Shown: positions 55,965-64,000 of the stretch, in pieces
Layout: each line of letters opens with the position of its first letter
Position numbering within the stretch: position 1 is the first letter of the stretch
Source of the DNA: Ophiosphaerella korrae
Taxonomy: Eukaryota; Ascomycota; Dothideomycetes; Pleosporales; Phaeosphaeriaceae
Assembly (NCBI GenBank): GCA_028456385.1
Contig: JALNQF010000041.1
Location: 124,001 to 188,000, forward strand
Length of the DNA stretch: 64,000 nt
Reading direction: 5' to 3'
Program-made: the position numbers and the translations under genes
The notes under the pieces: model-generated
What the model saw: the letters and a program-made list of their open reading frames with translations, nothing else
Told to the model about the DNA's origin: nothing
Databases searched by the model: none

Positions 55965-57063
55965 ATGAGCGTATTATTTTCTCTACACTCCTTTGGATTT
56001 TTCTTTGCGTCATGGCTGTTGTGCGGTGCAGTGGGGGCGCAGATGATTGGAGCGTGGGCACGGGATGCAAGGCTTCAGGGAAGACAGAATGGAGGTAATA
56101 GACAGCAAGATTCCAGCGCGTTTAATATTGTAAATGGGCGCATCTTCACGCCGGGTCTGGCGATAATATTGGCTGTAAAGCATACTCTGTATTTGTATTG
56201 ATACTGCAAACTAACAACTGCAGCCCCAGCCCTTCACCCCAATGGGCGGCGATTTCCTCCACATTGCCCTCGACATCTCGGGCGACGGCAAGCTGCCCGT
56301 CCCTCCACGCTCAACAACAGATCCCCTCACCCAAGTCTACAATTTTACTCTCTTTCTCACGTCCATTCCGCTGCAAAAGAACTTCACTATTTCAAACTTC
56401 ACCACGCAGACACCGCCTTTCGCGGATATCATGCAGCAAGAGCTTGGTCAGACGGTCAAACACATCAACTTTGAGTGGCCCGAATGTCTCGTCGGCGACG
56501 GGCAAGACACCGACGGCACGAGCCGCGGCGAATATAACATCACCATCCACCAGAACTACCGCCTCAATGGCAATAATCGGTACTCGATATTTAACTTACC
56601 CATCGCTGTGACGAACTCGATTAGCCGGTTTCCCGGTGCGGGTCAGTTGCAGACGAAGCCAATACCTGGGCCGCTGAGTGCGAATGGTGGGAGGATGGCG
56701 TGCGCGAACATTGAGAATCGCATGGTGGATTTTGACACCTTGGTGCAGAGCGTGAATAATCCTCCTGGCCAGCCGTTTAGAGATATCGCGATTCAGACGA
56801 CGGTGAGGAGTGACGGAGGGACTGTTGGAGGAGTAGGACAGGGGGGAAACAACAACAACAACAACAATAACAACAATAACAATGGAAATGGGAATGGGAA
56901 TAATGGCGGGTTTGGGAATGCGGGAAGTGGAAACTCCGGTAGCATTGGAGGAAACGGAGGACAGCAAGCCATCGGAGCAGCCGCCGAGGTAATGGCCATA
57001 TCCATCTGGGGCGGCATCGTGCTTACAACGACCACAGTGTTGTTCACAGCGATAGTCTGGTAG
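55965..57063 (+). CDS. Secreted, probably GPI-anchored surface glycoprotein
   Basis: Exons 55965-56174 and 56224-57063 (49-nt intron GTAAAG...GCAG with a CTAAC branch point) encode 349 residues. A signal peptide occupies about 1-25 (FASWLLCGAVGA). After the splice the block NGRIFTPGLAII / APQPFTPMGGDFLHIALDIS is continuous, as in a family of fungal secreted proteins of unknown function. The core domain (about 50-245) has several N-glycosylation sequons (NFT, NIT). A low-complexity Asn/Gly run (about 255-280, from an AAC/AAT repeat) and a Gly/Ser linker precede a C-terminal hydrophobic tail (VMAISIWGGIVLTTTTVLF). The small residues before the tail and the tail itself fit a GPI-attachment signal, with a single-pass membrane anchor as alternative. 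No enzymatic motif was recognised. Confidence 0.82.
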
Positions 57064-57074
57064 AAATCCACCAT

Positions 57075-58124
57075 TCAACCCAACCATTTCTCCACCAACC
57101 ACTCCAACCCCTCTCGCAACCACCCCTCCTCACTAGCCTTCATATCTAAATCAAACCCATGCTCCCCAGGCTGCACATCCAACCTAACCTCCCCCTCCTC
57201 CACATTCGCCCTCCACGCCTCAACAAACCTCCTACTATCCTCGACACTAACAATCGAATCATCACTCCCATGCACAATCCACGCATCCGGCATCTTCTTC
57301 ATCCCACGAATCCGCCCCACCGGCCACAACATGTCGTCCCCCTTGAAAAACTCCTCATACCGCCCATACAACCCCAGCGCCAAACTCAACGCCACACGCT
57401 CAGGCGGCACCGCCCCGGAAACCACCGCCCCAGCCTCCACCCGGGCCATGTGGGCGTCGATAAACTCGGGCCCGGGAAAATCCACGCCCTCGAGCACCGC
57501 AGGCAATTCGTGTGCGCGCCGCGCCTGCAGCCCGCTCATCATCGGGTACTGCGCCATGACGGCCCGTATGCCCGGCTGCGTCAGCGCGGACATGAGCGCC
57601 ATGTAGCCGCCTGCGGATTCGCCGGAGACGAGCACGCGGTCAAAATCCGGTGTGATGGGCGGCGGGAGAAGCGCTTGCAAGCCGTTGGGGGCGGCGGGCG
57701 CGCGGAACCAGGCCCAGAAGGAGGCGAGGTCGGCTGCAATGTCTGGCCCGCTGTGCTCGGGGAGGAGGCGGTAGTTTGGGGTGACGAGGATGGCCGAGGT
57801 CGAGTGTAAGAGGGGGATGGTATAGGCGGGGACCCAGTCTGGGTAGAGGGCTGTGCCGGTGATCTACGTTTTTTTTTTTTTTTTTTTTGCTCAGTTTGCT
57901 AATTGCTTCGCATAGATGGGGGGAAAGGGGGGGGGGGGGTTGCAACATACTAGGCCGCCACCGTGGAATTTCACGACGATGGGGTGTTTGGGTAGGGGTT
58001 TGAGGTTCTTGGGGATGAGGACGGAGACATCGATGGTGTGTACGCCAATTGTTTTGTAGGGCGTGGTGTAGATGTCGAAGCTATCTAGGCGGTTTGCCCT
58101 TGGGATGTCATCAAGGGGTGCCAT
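57075..58124 (-). CDS. Alpha/beta hydrolase fold-3 (HSL-type) esterase
   Basis: Exons 58124-57951 and 57863-57075 encode 320 residues. The oxyanion motif HGGG is at 54-57 and the nucleophile elbow GESAGG has Ser141. The acid is probably the Asp of HGSDDSIV and the base the His of GEHGFD near the C-terminus, so the triad looks complete. No signal peptide or membrane segment is seen, so it is probably cytosolic and acts on small ester substrates. The 87-nt intron (GTATGT...GTAG) is unusual in carrying both a 14-nt G run and a 20-nt T run (plus strand). It converges on the surface-protein gene with only 11 nt between the two stop codons. The substrate is unknown. Confidence 0.9.
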
Positions 58125-58635
58125 GTTTGAGCATCAGGCTGGAGTGATGGGTGGTGCGGGGTGCGGGGTGGGGAAGGCATTTGTGTTGAAGACAATATGC
58201 GGATGCAGATGCGGATGAACAGGGTGCAGGTATAGTTCGATTGGATATTACGCGCAGGCTATTCATGGGGCTCCAAGACTGGTCGTAATCCTCTGCTTAC
58301 TGTCTTGGGGCGAAGGAATGTCGCAATGCCGGTAGTCATGGTTTAGTCCCATATTTGATAGGCGTGGGATAAATCGCCGGTCTCGAACATATGTAGTTGC
58401 AATAGAGATTCGAAGACGGATAGTCCAAGTCTACTAGGCGACGCTAATTATCTAACTGTATACTAGGAATGCAGATCCCTCCAAGTTTGTATATTGGGCC
58501 AACCTATCCCTGCAACCCAACGCTGATCTCATCGATAGCCAAGTACTGCTCCATCCTCTTCCACCCCTAAAGCACAATGTACAACAAAAAGGTTGTGATA
58601 TCAAGTAGATAGGAGGTGTATTACAGCTCGCCTAG
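58125..58635. other. Intergenic, hydrolase promoter and aldolase 3' flank
   Basis: About 510 bp with no gene; nothing notable beyond promoter-like sequence on the left. Confidence 0.5.
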
Positions 58636-59679
58636 TTACCTAAAATCTTTTTCACTTAACGAATCTTCCGTCTTTTGTATCCTCTCCCAGACATCAGCCC
58701 ACTTCTCCCACTCGCCTTCTGGGAGCTTGCCATTTATTGGCAGTCTGCCACCCTCCAGTGTACCGAAATTTGTCACACGTTTGACAGCTTCCTTGATACC
58801 CACAATACCATATTTACCAATGAATTCCTCCGTTGTGCTCACGGTATATTGCAGCTCCTTGATCTTACTGAGATTTTCATTGGTAATAGGCCGCGTCTCA
58901 GCAAGTTTCATCAGCGTACAAACCGTCTTGGGATATACAGCCGCCAAACCATCAATAACGCCCGCAGCATCGAGGAATACAATCGGAGCAAGTTGCTGTC
59001 CGAGCCCACTGTAAACCCTGAACTTGTTATGGTCGATCTTAGGATCCAGCGAGACCTGATTGTGCCACGACACGACAGCATGCGACATTTTGCAGCCCAC
59101 GATATTCGGATGCTGAGCAAGAACACGATACGTCTCCGGCGTAACCGTGACCCCATTTGTGACGCCAGGATAGTTATATCTATACGTGATCAGCACTCGC
59201 CACTTCCACTCACCCTATCCCAGCACTCACATCAAAATCGGTAACGGGCTCTTATCTGCAACAAGAGTATACCACTCCCGGATTCCCTCCTGACTCACCA
59301 CCGAGCCAAAGTATCCCGGCGCAAGCACGAGGCCCCACTGCGCGCCCGCCTTCTTGAAGTCCCAGAGCCATTCGAGTGTTTCGTCGACGCTGTTGATCAG
59401 CGTGCCGGCCATGATGGGGTAATCTTTGAATCCGGCGTCGTTTAGGCCTCTGCGTACGCCGAGGATGACTTGTGTGCGTTCGTTGCGTGACATGTGGATT
59501 GCTTCGCCTGTGGAGCCCAACAGGACAAGGCCACGGACGCCATTTTTCGCCAGAAAGATGGAATGCTGGATTTGTGTCTCGACATCTATTTCTGGCTGGA
59601 GCTGTTCTCCAGACTCGGCTTTGGACTTGAAGAAAGTTGGGACCGGGACGAAGACGCCGGTTGGTGGTGATGAAGCCAT
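58636..59679 (-). CDS. DHDPS-family class I aldolase (2-keto-3-deoxy sugar-acid aldolase-like)
   Basis: Exons 59679-59231 and 59179-58636 (51-nt intron GTGAGT...ATAG) encode 330 residues of the dihydrodipicolinate synthase/N-acetylneuraminate lyase superfamily. Substrate-carboxylate motif GSTGE is at 55-59, the catalytic Tyr is in LIYNYPG (Tyr151, made by the splice) and the Schiff-base Lys is Lys180 in NIVGCKMSH. No targeting peptide is seen. Fungal members include 2-keto-3-deoxy-L-galactonate aldolase (Lga1/GaaC) and L-rhamnose-pathway enzymes, which cleave to pyruvate plus an aldehyde. Its head-to-head neighbour is a DgoD-like galactonate dehydratase, whose product would be a 2-keto-3-deoxy acid, so the aldolase is probably the next step. 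Exact stereochemistry is inference; a 4-hydroxy-2-oxoglutarate aldolase role is another option. Confidence 0.9.
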
Positions 59680-60281
59680 TTTGTGCGTATGCTCTATCTC
59701 CTAGCCCAGGTGTAAATTTTTTTTAAAAAAAAATTCTTTCCCCAAATCGAGTGGGTTGGGGAAACTTCAATTTTATTTATTTCGACTTCGGCATGGCTGT
59801 ATACGAGATGCAGGTGCCCCTCGTTGTGCTTCGGAGACAATTACCCCACACCCCGAGCCTCGCCTACCCCGCCATCTTCGGGTTATCCTAAAAGGAACAG
59901 TTCCGTTCGGGGAATCACCATCCGACTGCCATACTTGCTATGTATTGTTTGCTGAAAAAAGTCTGTCGGGAGGATGCGTATTTCTATTACTACTGGCTAG
60001 AAAGTACCCCAATTAGTACAAGCTGTAGATCACATAACTGTGTGAAAATACATCCCCACTTACAAGAATCATCTTGGTAAATTATGTAGCCGGAATGTGG
60101 AGTAACGGAAAAGTAGCCCCGAGTCCGATATCGTTGGCATCTCTCTCATGGTAAATATCCAGTCCCCCTTGTGCCACGAGATTGTTTTGCGTAACGACGA
60201 ACATACCATAATCTGATTGACAAAAGGATATACACGTGGTAACCCAAGGATAGAAACCATTGTTGAAACATAAACATCGTC
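59680..60281. promoter_or_regulatory. Bidirectional promoter of aldolase and dehydratase
   Basis: A 602-bp region between two divergent start codons. It contains two sequences matching the carbon-repressor consensus SYGGRG on the complement (59844-59849 and 59867-59872, read GTGGGG and GCGGGG) and a run of T/A near 59717. CreA-type control would suit a sugar-acid pathway, but this short consensus is common by chance. Confidence 0.5.
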
Positions 60282-61546
60282 ATGGGCAAGATAGCATCCA
60301 TCGAGTACTTCCGCGTCCCGCCACGATGGCTCTTCGTCAAAGTGACGGATGCCGAAGGTAACTTTGGCTGGGGAGAAGCCTCACTAGAGGGCCACACACA
60401 GGCCGTAGAAGGCTGTCTCGATGCCTGGGCCGAAAGATATGTTGGTTTTGAAGCCGAGTCCGTAATCCCTCAATACAAATCCCAAAACCACTCGTAACAA
60501 ACCTCAGCGAAATCGAACACATCTGGCAAATGTCATGGCGCACCAGTTTCTACCGCGGCGGCCCCGTATTCATGAGCGCACTCGCAGGCATCGACATTGC
60601 GCTATGGGACCTTAAAGCCCGCAAGCTCAACGTCCCCATCTACCACCTCCTCGGCGGCAAAGTGCGCTCCAAACTCAAAGTCTACGCCTGGATCGGCGGC
60701 GACCGCCCCAGCGACGTCAAGTCGCAGGCGTAAATATCCCCCCCCCCCCCCCCTTTCCCCACCCCAGCCCATCTACAAGCAATGCTAATCCCCTCCAGCA
60801 AATCCCGCAAAGCCCAAGGCTTCACAGCGGTCAAAATGAACGCCACAGAAGACATCGGGTGGCTCGACAGCCCCACCGCGCTGTCCTCCGCCTTCCACCG
60901 CCTCGAAACAGTCAAGAAGCTGGGCATGGATGCTGGCATGGACTTCCACGGCCGCGTCCACAAGCCCATGGCCAAACAGCTCGCGCGCACCCTCGAACCG
61001 CTGCAACCGCTCTTCATCGAAGAGCCCCTGCTGTCCGAACACATAGCCGGCATCAAGGACCTCGCGCAGCAGACTAGCTGTCCCATTGCGCTGGGCGAGC
61101 GCCTGCATTCGCGCTGGGATGTGCGGCCGTTTCTGGAGGCAGGGTGTGTAGACATCTTGCAGCCGGATATTTCGCACGTAGGGGGCATTTCGGAAATGAG
61201 GCGTATTGCGGCCATGGCGGAGACGTATGATGTTGCTATTGCGCCGCATTGTCCGCTGGGGCCGATTGCGTTGGCGGCGTGTTGTCAGGTGGATTTTACG
61301 CTGGCGAATTTTGCGATTCAGGAGATGAGTTTGGGCATCCATTATAATGCTGGGAGCCAGGATTTGACGAGTTATACGAAGAATCCTGAGGTGTGGAATG
61401 TTGTGGATGGGTATATTGGGTTGTTGGAGGGGCCCGGGTTGGGGATTGAGGTGGATGAGGAGTGGGTTAGGAGGGAGAGTAAGGATGCAAAGGCTTGGAT
61501 TTGTCCGGGGTTTATTGGGCCGGGGGGAGAGATTAGGGAGTGGTAG
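60282..61546 (+). CDS. D-galactonate dehydratase-like enzyme (enolase superfamily, DgoD type)
   Basis: Exons 60282-60457, 60508-60729 and 60799-61546 encode 381 residues, the same length as bacterial DgoD. Introns are 50 nt (GTCCGT...TCAG) and 69 nt (GTAAAT...CCAG, with a 16-nt C run). It removes water from a sugar acid to give the 2-keto-3-deoxy acid. Family blocks in order: [11 protein letters not shown] and [10 protein letters not shown] (N-cap), [20 protein letters not shown], the barrel motif KMNA, metal and catalytic segments [36 protein letters not shown] and [13 protein letters not shown] with the general-base His. The C-terminal part [10 protein letters not shown] also matches DgoD closely. 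High similarity to a mainly bacterial subgroup makes horizontal origin conceivable, but three introns and normal composition show full settlement. Substrate could be D-galactonate or a related acid. Confidence 0.92.
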
Positions 61547-61784
61547 TGATGACTGACTATATAGTTCGAGTTCGAGGCTGGCTGATATTTCAGAAGACGT
61601 AGAACTTAGGTGCTTTGCGAGGTGCATACCTGAATCCAGGGCCAATCCAACTCAAATCGCTGGGGAAAATCGTTGAAGAATATAGAAAAGACATATCCCC
61701 ACCACTCCAAGCTCCCATGCTTGCATCTCATAAATTTAACAAAATATTCCTACATTCATAACATCATCAATCATTCCCACGGCC
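61547..61784. other. Short intergenic between convergent genes
   Basis: Convergent 3' flanks of dehydratase and RING gene; nothing seen. Confidence 0.5.
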
Positions 61785-62729
61785 TTAAAACCTCCCCCTA
61801 ATAGTTCTTCCCCACCTTGTCCTCCTTTCTTCCTCGGCCCTCCCACCCTGCCTCGCATGCACCATCTGTCCCGCCCAAAAATACCTCCAATTGCTAACCC
61901 TCCGAGCACTCCCATTTGCGCTCGGCTCTTCCACGGCCATGGCTTGTTGTTCCGCAGCGACCGCTGCCTCTTCGTCCTCGTACGCCCGCATATCTTCTTT
62001 GGATATGTATAATGCACGGCATATGGGACAGCTTATTTTCCGCAGGACAAACCATGAGACGAGACATTCCTCGTGGAATTCGTGGGCGCAGGTCTGGAGT
62101 TTGAGGATGGGTTGGGTGGTGGTGGTGGTGGTGGTGGTGGTAGTAGTAGTAGTGGCCGGGGCTGATTCAGTGGAAGGTTGTGTAGGTAGGAGGACAGGTT
62201 CGGGAGGAGAGGGGGCGTGGAGAGTTGAGAGACATATTGCGCTATTGGGTGGGTTAGTATATGCGGATATGGGACTGGATGATTTACGGACCATTCTCGT
62301 TCAGATGCTGACAAGGAATCCGGGGCTCTTGATGCTTGTTCTTGTGTTTCTACCGTGGCAGTATTTTCGTCCGTGGGAGTTTGCGTCACGTTGGATACCT
62401 CGGTTACAAGCTTCAACCGTTCTCTTGCTTCAGCGCGGCGGAGCGCAGGTTTTCTAACCCTCGGAGTGGGCGGTGTTGTGCGCGAACGTTTGCGGATGCA
62501 AAATATGCAAAAACTGGTTGCACGTCGCAATCAACATGATGCTTATTTGATGGTGGCGCAAGGTCATGATAGTGAATTGATCGACTTACAAAGGACAAAA
62601 CACAACTATCACAAACACAGGAATTAGAAATGCAAAGGCCGTGGGCGTCATGCCAGACCGTCCCACAGTATTCCTCCATTCTCTCCTCCCTAGCTCCATG
62701 GATGCGCCTTGGCCTGAAAGTGCAGGCAT
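61785..62729 (-). CDS. Membrane-anchored RING-H2 finger protein, putative E3 ubiquitin ligase
   Basis: Three exons on the minus strand: 62729-62590, 62513-62292 and 62241-61785 (introns 76 and 50 nt); 272 residues from this ATG. ATGs at 62699 and 62651 are alternatives. A hydrophobic segment TAFAFLIPVFVIVVFC continues across intron 1 into FFCIFC and is followed by basic residues (IRKRSR), a typical type-III-like anchor with the rest cytosolic. The RING needs intron 2: only splicing TG|C restores the first cysteine of CAIC (121, 124). The remaining ligands are Cys172, His174, His177 and Cys180 in CAHEFHEEC and the final pair in CPIC, i.e. C-X2-C ... C-X-H-X2-H-X2-C ... C-X2-C. The loop between the first two pairs is 47 residues and holds 13 consecutive threonines from a microsatellite. 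Confidence 0.88.
62115..62155. repeat. GGT/AGT trinucleotide repeat in the RING gene
   Basis: Tandem GGT then AGT units (ACC/ACT on the coding strand) encoding the polythreonine run of the RING protein. Confidence 0.85.
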
Positions 62730-63734
62730 CGTGACTTGCGTCCCAGGCGATATGTCGCGATTCGGGAAAGTCGGCACTGCAGTATGCGTGAAGGCCTGGG
62801 CAGCCTGTGCCGTATGTACAGTGTTGTAGACCCCTTGGTAAAATCGAGATCACTTCTTCGCGCAGAGGCGTATGTTGGCTTTGAGTCTCCGCGGCCGTAC
62901 TCCGGACGTCGCTCGCGAGTTGCGGCATTACAGCCTCTCTTATGCCCAGATTCCCCGCAATACAAGCTGTCGGTGACGCCTCCACACCAAGCCTGCGCCT
63001 CCACAGCCACGTTGTCTTCGCTCGAAAATTGCCTTGGCTACAATAGGCTTTCTTTTGCCCAATCAACATGGTCGTCTACTAGGCTTTGTTAGCTCCTTGT
63101 GGCAGACGCACGAGCTGTCACTGTCACGCCATTCCAAGGTGGCGCCAACGAGCACAAGATCAACCGATTTCCTCCAAGAAACAGGTAGTGTCTCGGCTGA
63201 CGCAACACAACACGAGAATGCTGTAGGGATCGCCTGATTGGTTTGGTAGCGCCGAACGATGGGAATTTGGACTTGGCGGGCGCCAATGCTAAGCCTTGGC
63301 GCCAGCGGAGTGGAGCGGGGTGGGAAGACTGCGACAGGGATACGACGCATGGCTCTGCACGTTTTTACATTGCCCAGAACGTAAGCCATTGGAGGATGGA
63401 TACGCCGATTAGGGTAAATATTGACAAGATAGCTATTGGGTGTGGATCCTACTACAGCGTGGTCGGTAATCTGTTGGAGTTTGCACATCGCAATAACCAT
63501 TAATTTGGGAGTGAAAGTGATCAAGGTTGAAGACTTGGTATTTCTTAAATATTTCTTAATTACTAGAGAAACGTGCAGCTAAATGAAGCTACCCAATGTG
63601 CCTTATCAAGACATCAGGTATCACAGACAATGCAAGACTCCCTTTTTTTGTGATATCCATTAGCATGAAATCAATCCTGACTACAGTGCGCCCATAAGAC
63701 CACTACTACGCTTGATCGCAACGTTTTCATACAC
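62730..63734. other. Intergenic region, no gene recognised
   Basis: About 1 kb between the RING gene start and the 3' end of the ATPase. Open frames on both strands overlap and lack domains. Confidence 0.5.
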
Positions 63735-64000
63735 TCATGTTCGTGACTTCTTCTCGTCGCTTTCGCCATCTGTGCTGATAGCTGTGCTGAGGTATCGCTC
63801 AAACACTCGTTGCTCAAGATCAACCGAGCCCCTCCTGCCAACGCCCAACTTCGCATCACGCCTCCCGAAGAAGACGCGCTTGCCAAACTTCCACCCTTCG
63901 ATCCCAACAAAGAACAGGAAAGTAGCAACAAAGACAATGCCCCACTCCCAGCTGATTCCCTTGTGTCTGAAGACAACATCGTTGATAACCGGGATGTAAA
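63735..64000 (-). CDS. ENA-type sodium/potassium-exporting P-type ATPase, C-terminal end (partial)
   Basis: The minus-strand frame enters from beyond the right edge (codons from 63998) and stops at TGA 63737-63735, giving 87 visible residues. It starts YIPVINDVVFRHKGISWEWG, then the last membrane helix (GIVFVATFLFFVGIEGWKF), GKRVFFGRR and a hydrophilic acidic/basic tail ending ESDEKKSRT. The order 'YIPVIN-VF-H-I-WEWG-helix-GxExWKxxKR' is the C-terminal end of fungal Na+/Li+-exporting type IID ATPases (ENA). No start codon lies inside the window. Only the last approximately 8% of the protein is visible, so catalytic motifs cannot be checked. Confidence 0.8.
   Translation of the reverse strand, partial: YIPVINDVVFRHKGISWEWGIVFVATFLFFVGIEGWKFGKRVFFGRRDAKLGVGRRGSVDLEQRVFERYLSTAISTDGESDEKKSRT

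Overview
The window is nuclear DNA of a filamentous ascomycete fungus. Genes are split by short introns of about 45-80 nt with GT(A/G)NG-type donors, CTAAC-like branch points and CAG/TAG acceptors. Gene content is typically fungal: Rom2-type RhoGEF, CFEM/PTH11-like receptor, Vtc4, Msc2, a HET-domain relic and a small secreted cysteine-rich protein. The class is probably Dothideomycetes (Pleosporales-like); this is inference from gene content only. Exon borders below were placed by hand from splice consensus, reading frame and family conservation.

Layout. 0-9 kb: 3' part of a Rho1 GEF, a 2.3-kb gene-free gap, then an FHS-type sugar transporter. 9-14.4 kb: an AT-rich gene-poor island with one intact small secreted 8-cysteine protein (candidate effector) and two or three decayed secreted-protein-like relics. 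14.4-24 kb: housekeeping block: Rqc2/NEMF, zeta-COP, a mitochondrial helical-repeat protein, and a secreted BBE-type FAD oxidase. 25.9-27.4 kb: CFEM-domain seven-helix receptor. 27.4-34.2 kb: gene desert with long G, TTC and GT-rich tracts and one small 74-residue gene. 34.2-36.7 kb: an 818-residue protein of unknown function with an interesting C-terminal domain. 37.5-39.5 kb: HET-domain pseudogene. 40-46.9 kb: heme-thiolate peroxidase, Msc2 zinc transporter and Alg1 mannosyltransferase (the last two divergent), and a small unknown protein. 47.8-54.7 kb: patatin-like phospholipase, an unknown protein and Vtc4 with a Pho4/NUC-1-type CACGTGGG box. 56-58.1 kb: GPI-type surface protein and an alpha/beta hydrolase, tail to tail. 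58.6-61.5 kb: a divergent pair, DHDPS-family aldolase and DgoD-like galactonate dehydratase, which looks like a non-phosphorylated sugar-acid catabolic module. 61.8-64 kb: membrane RING finger protein and the 3' end of an ENA-type sodium P-type ATPase running off the right edge.

Functional links are modest. The strongest is the aldolase/dehydratase pair, which could carry out consecutive steps from a shared 600-bp promoter. Several genes serve the secretory pathway (zeta-COP, Alg1, Msc2) without being an obvious cluster. No convincing secondary-metabolite cluster, CRISPR, rRNA or tRNA gene was seen.
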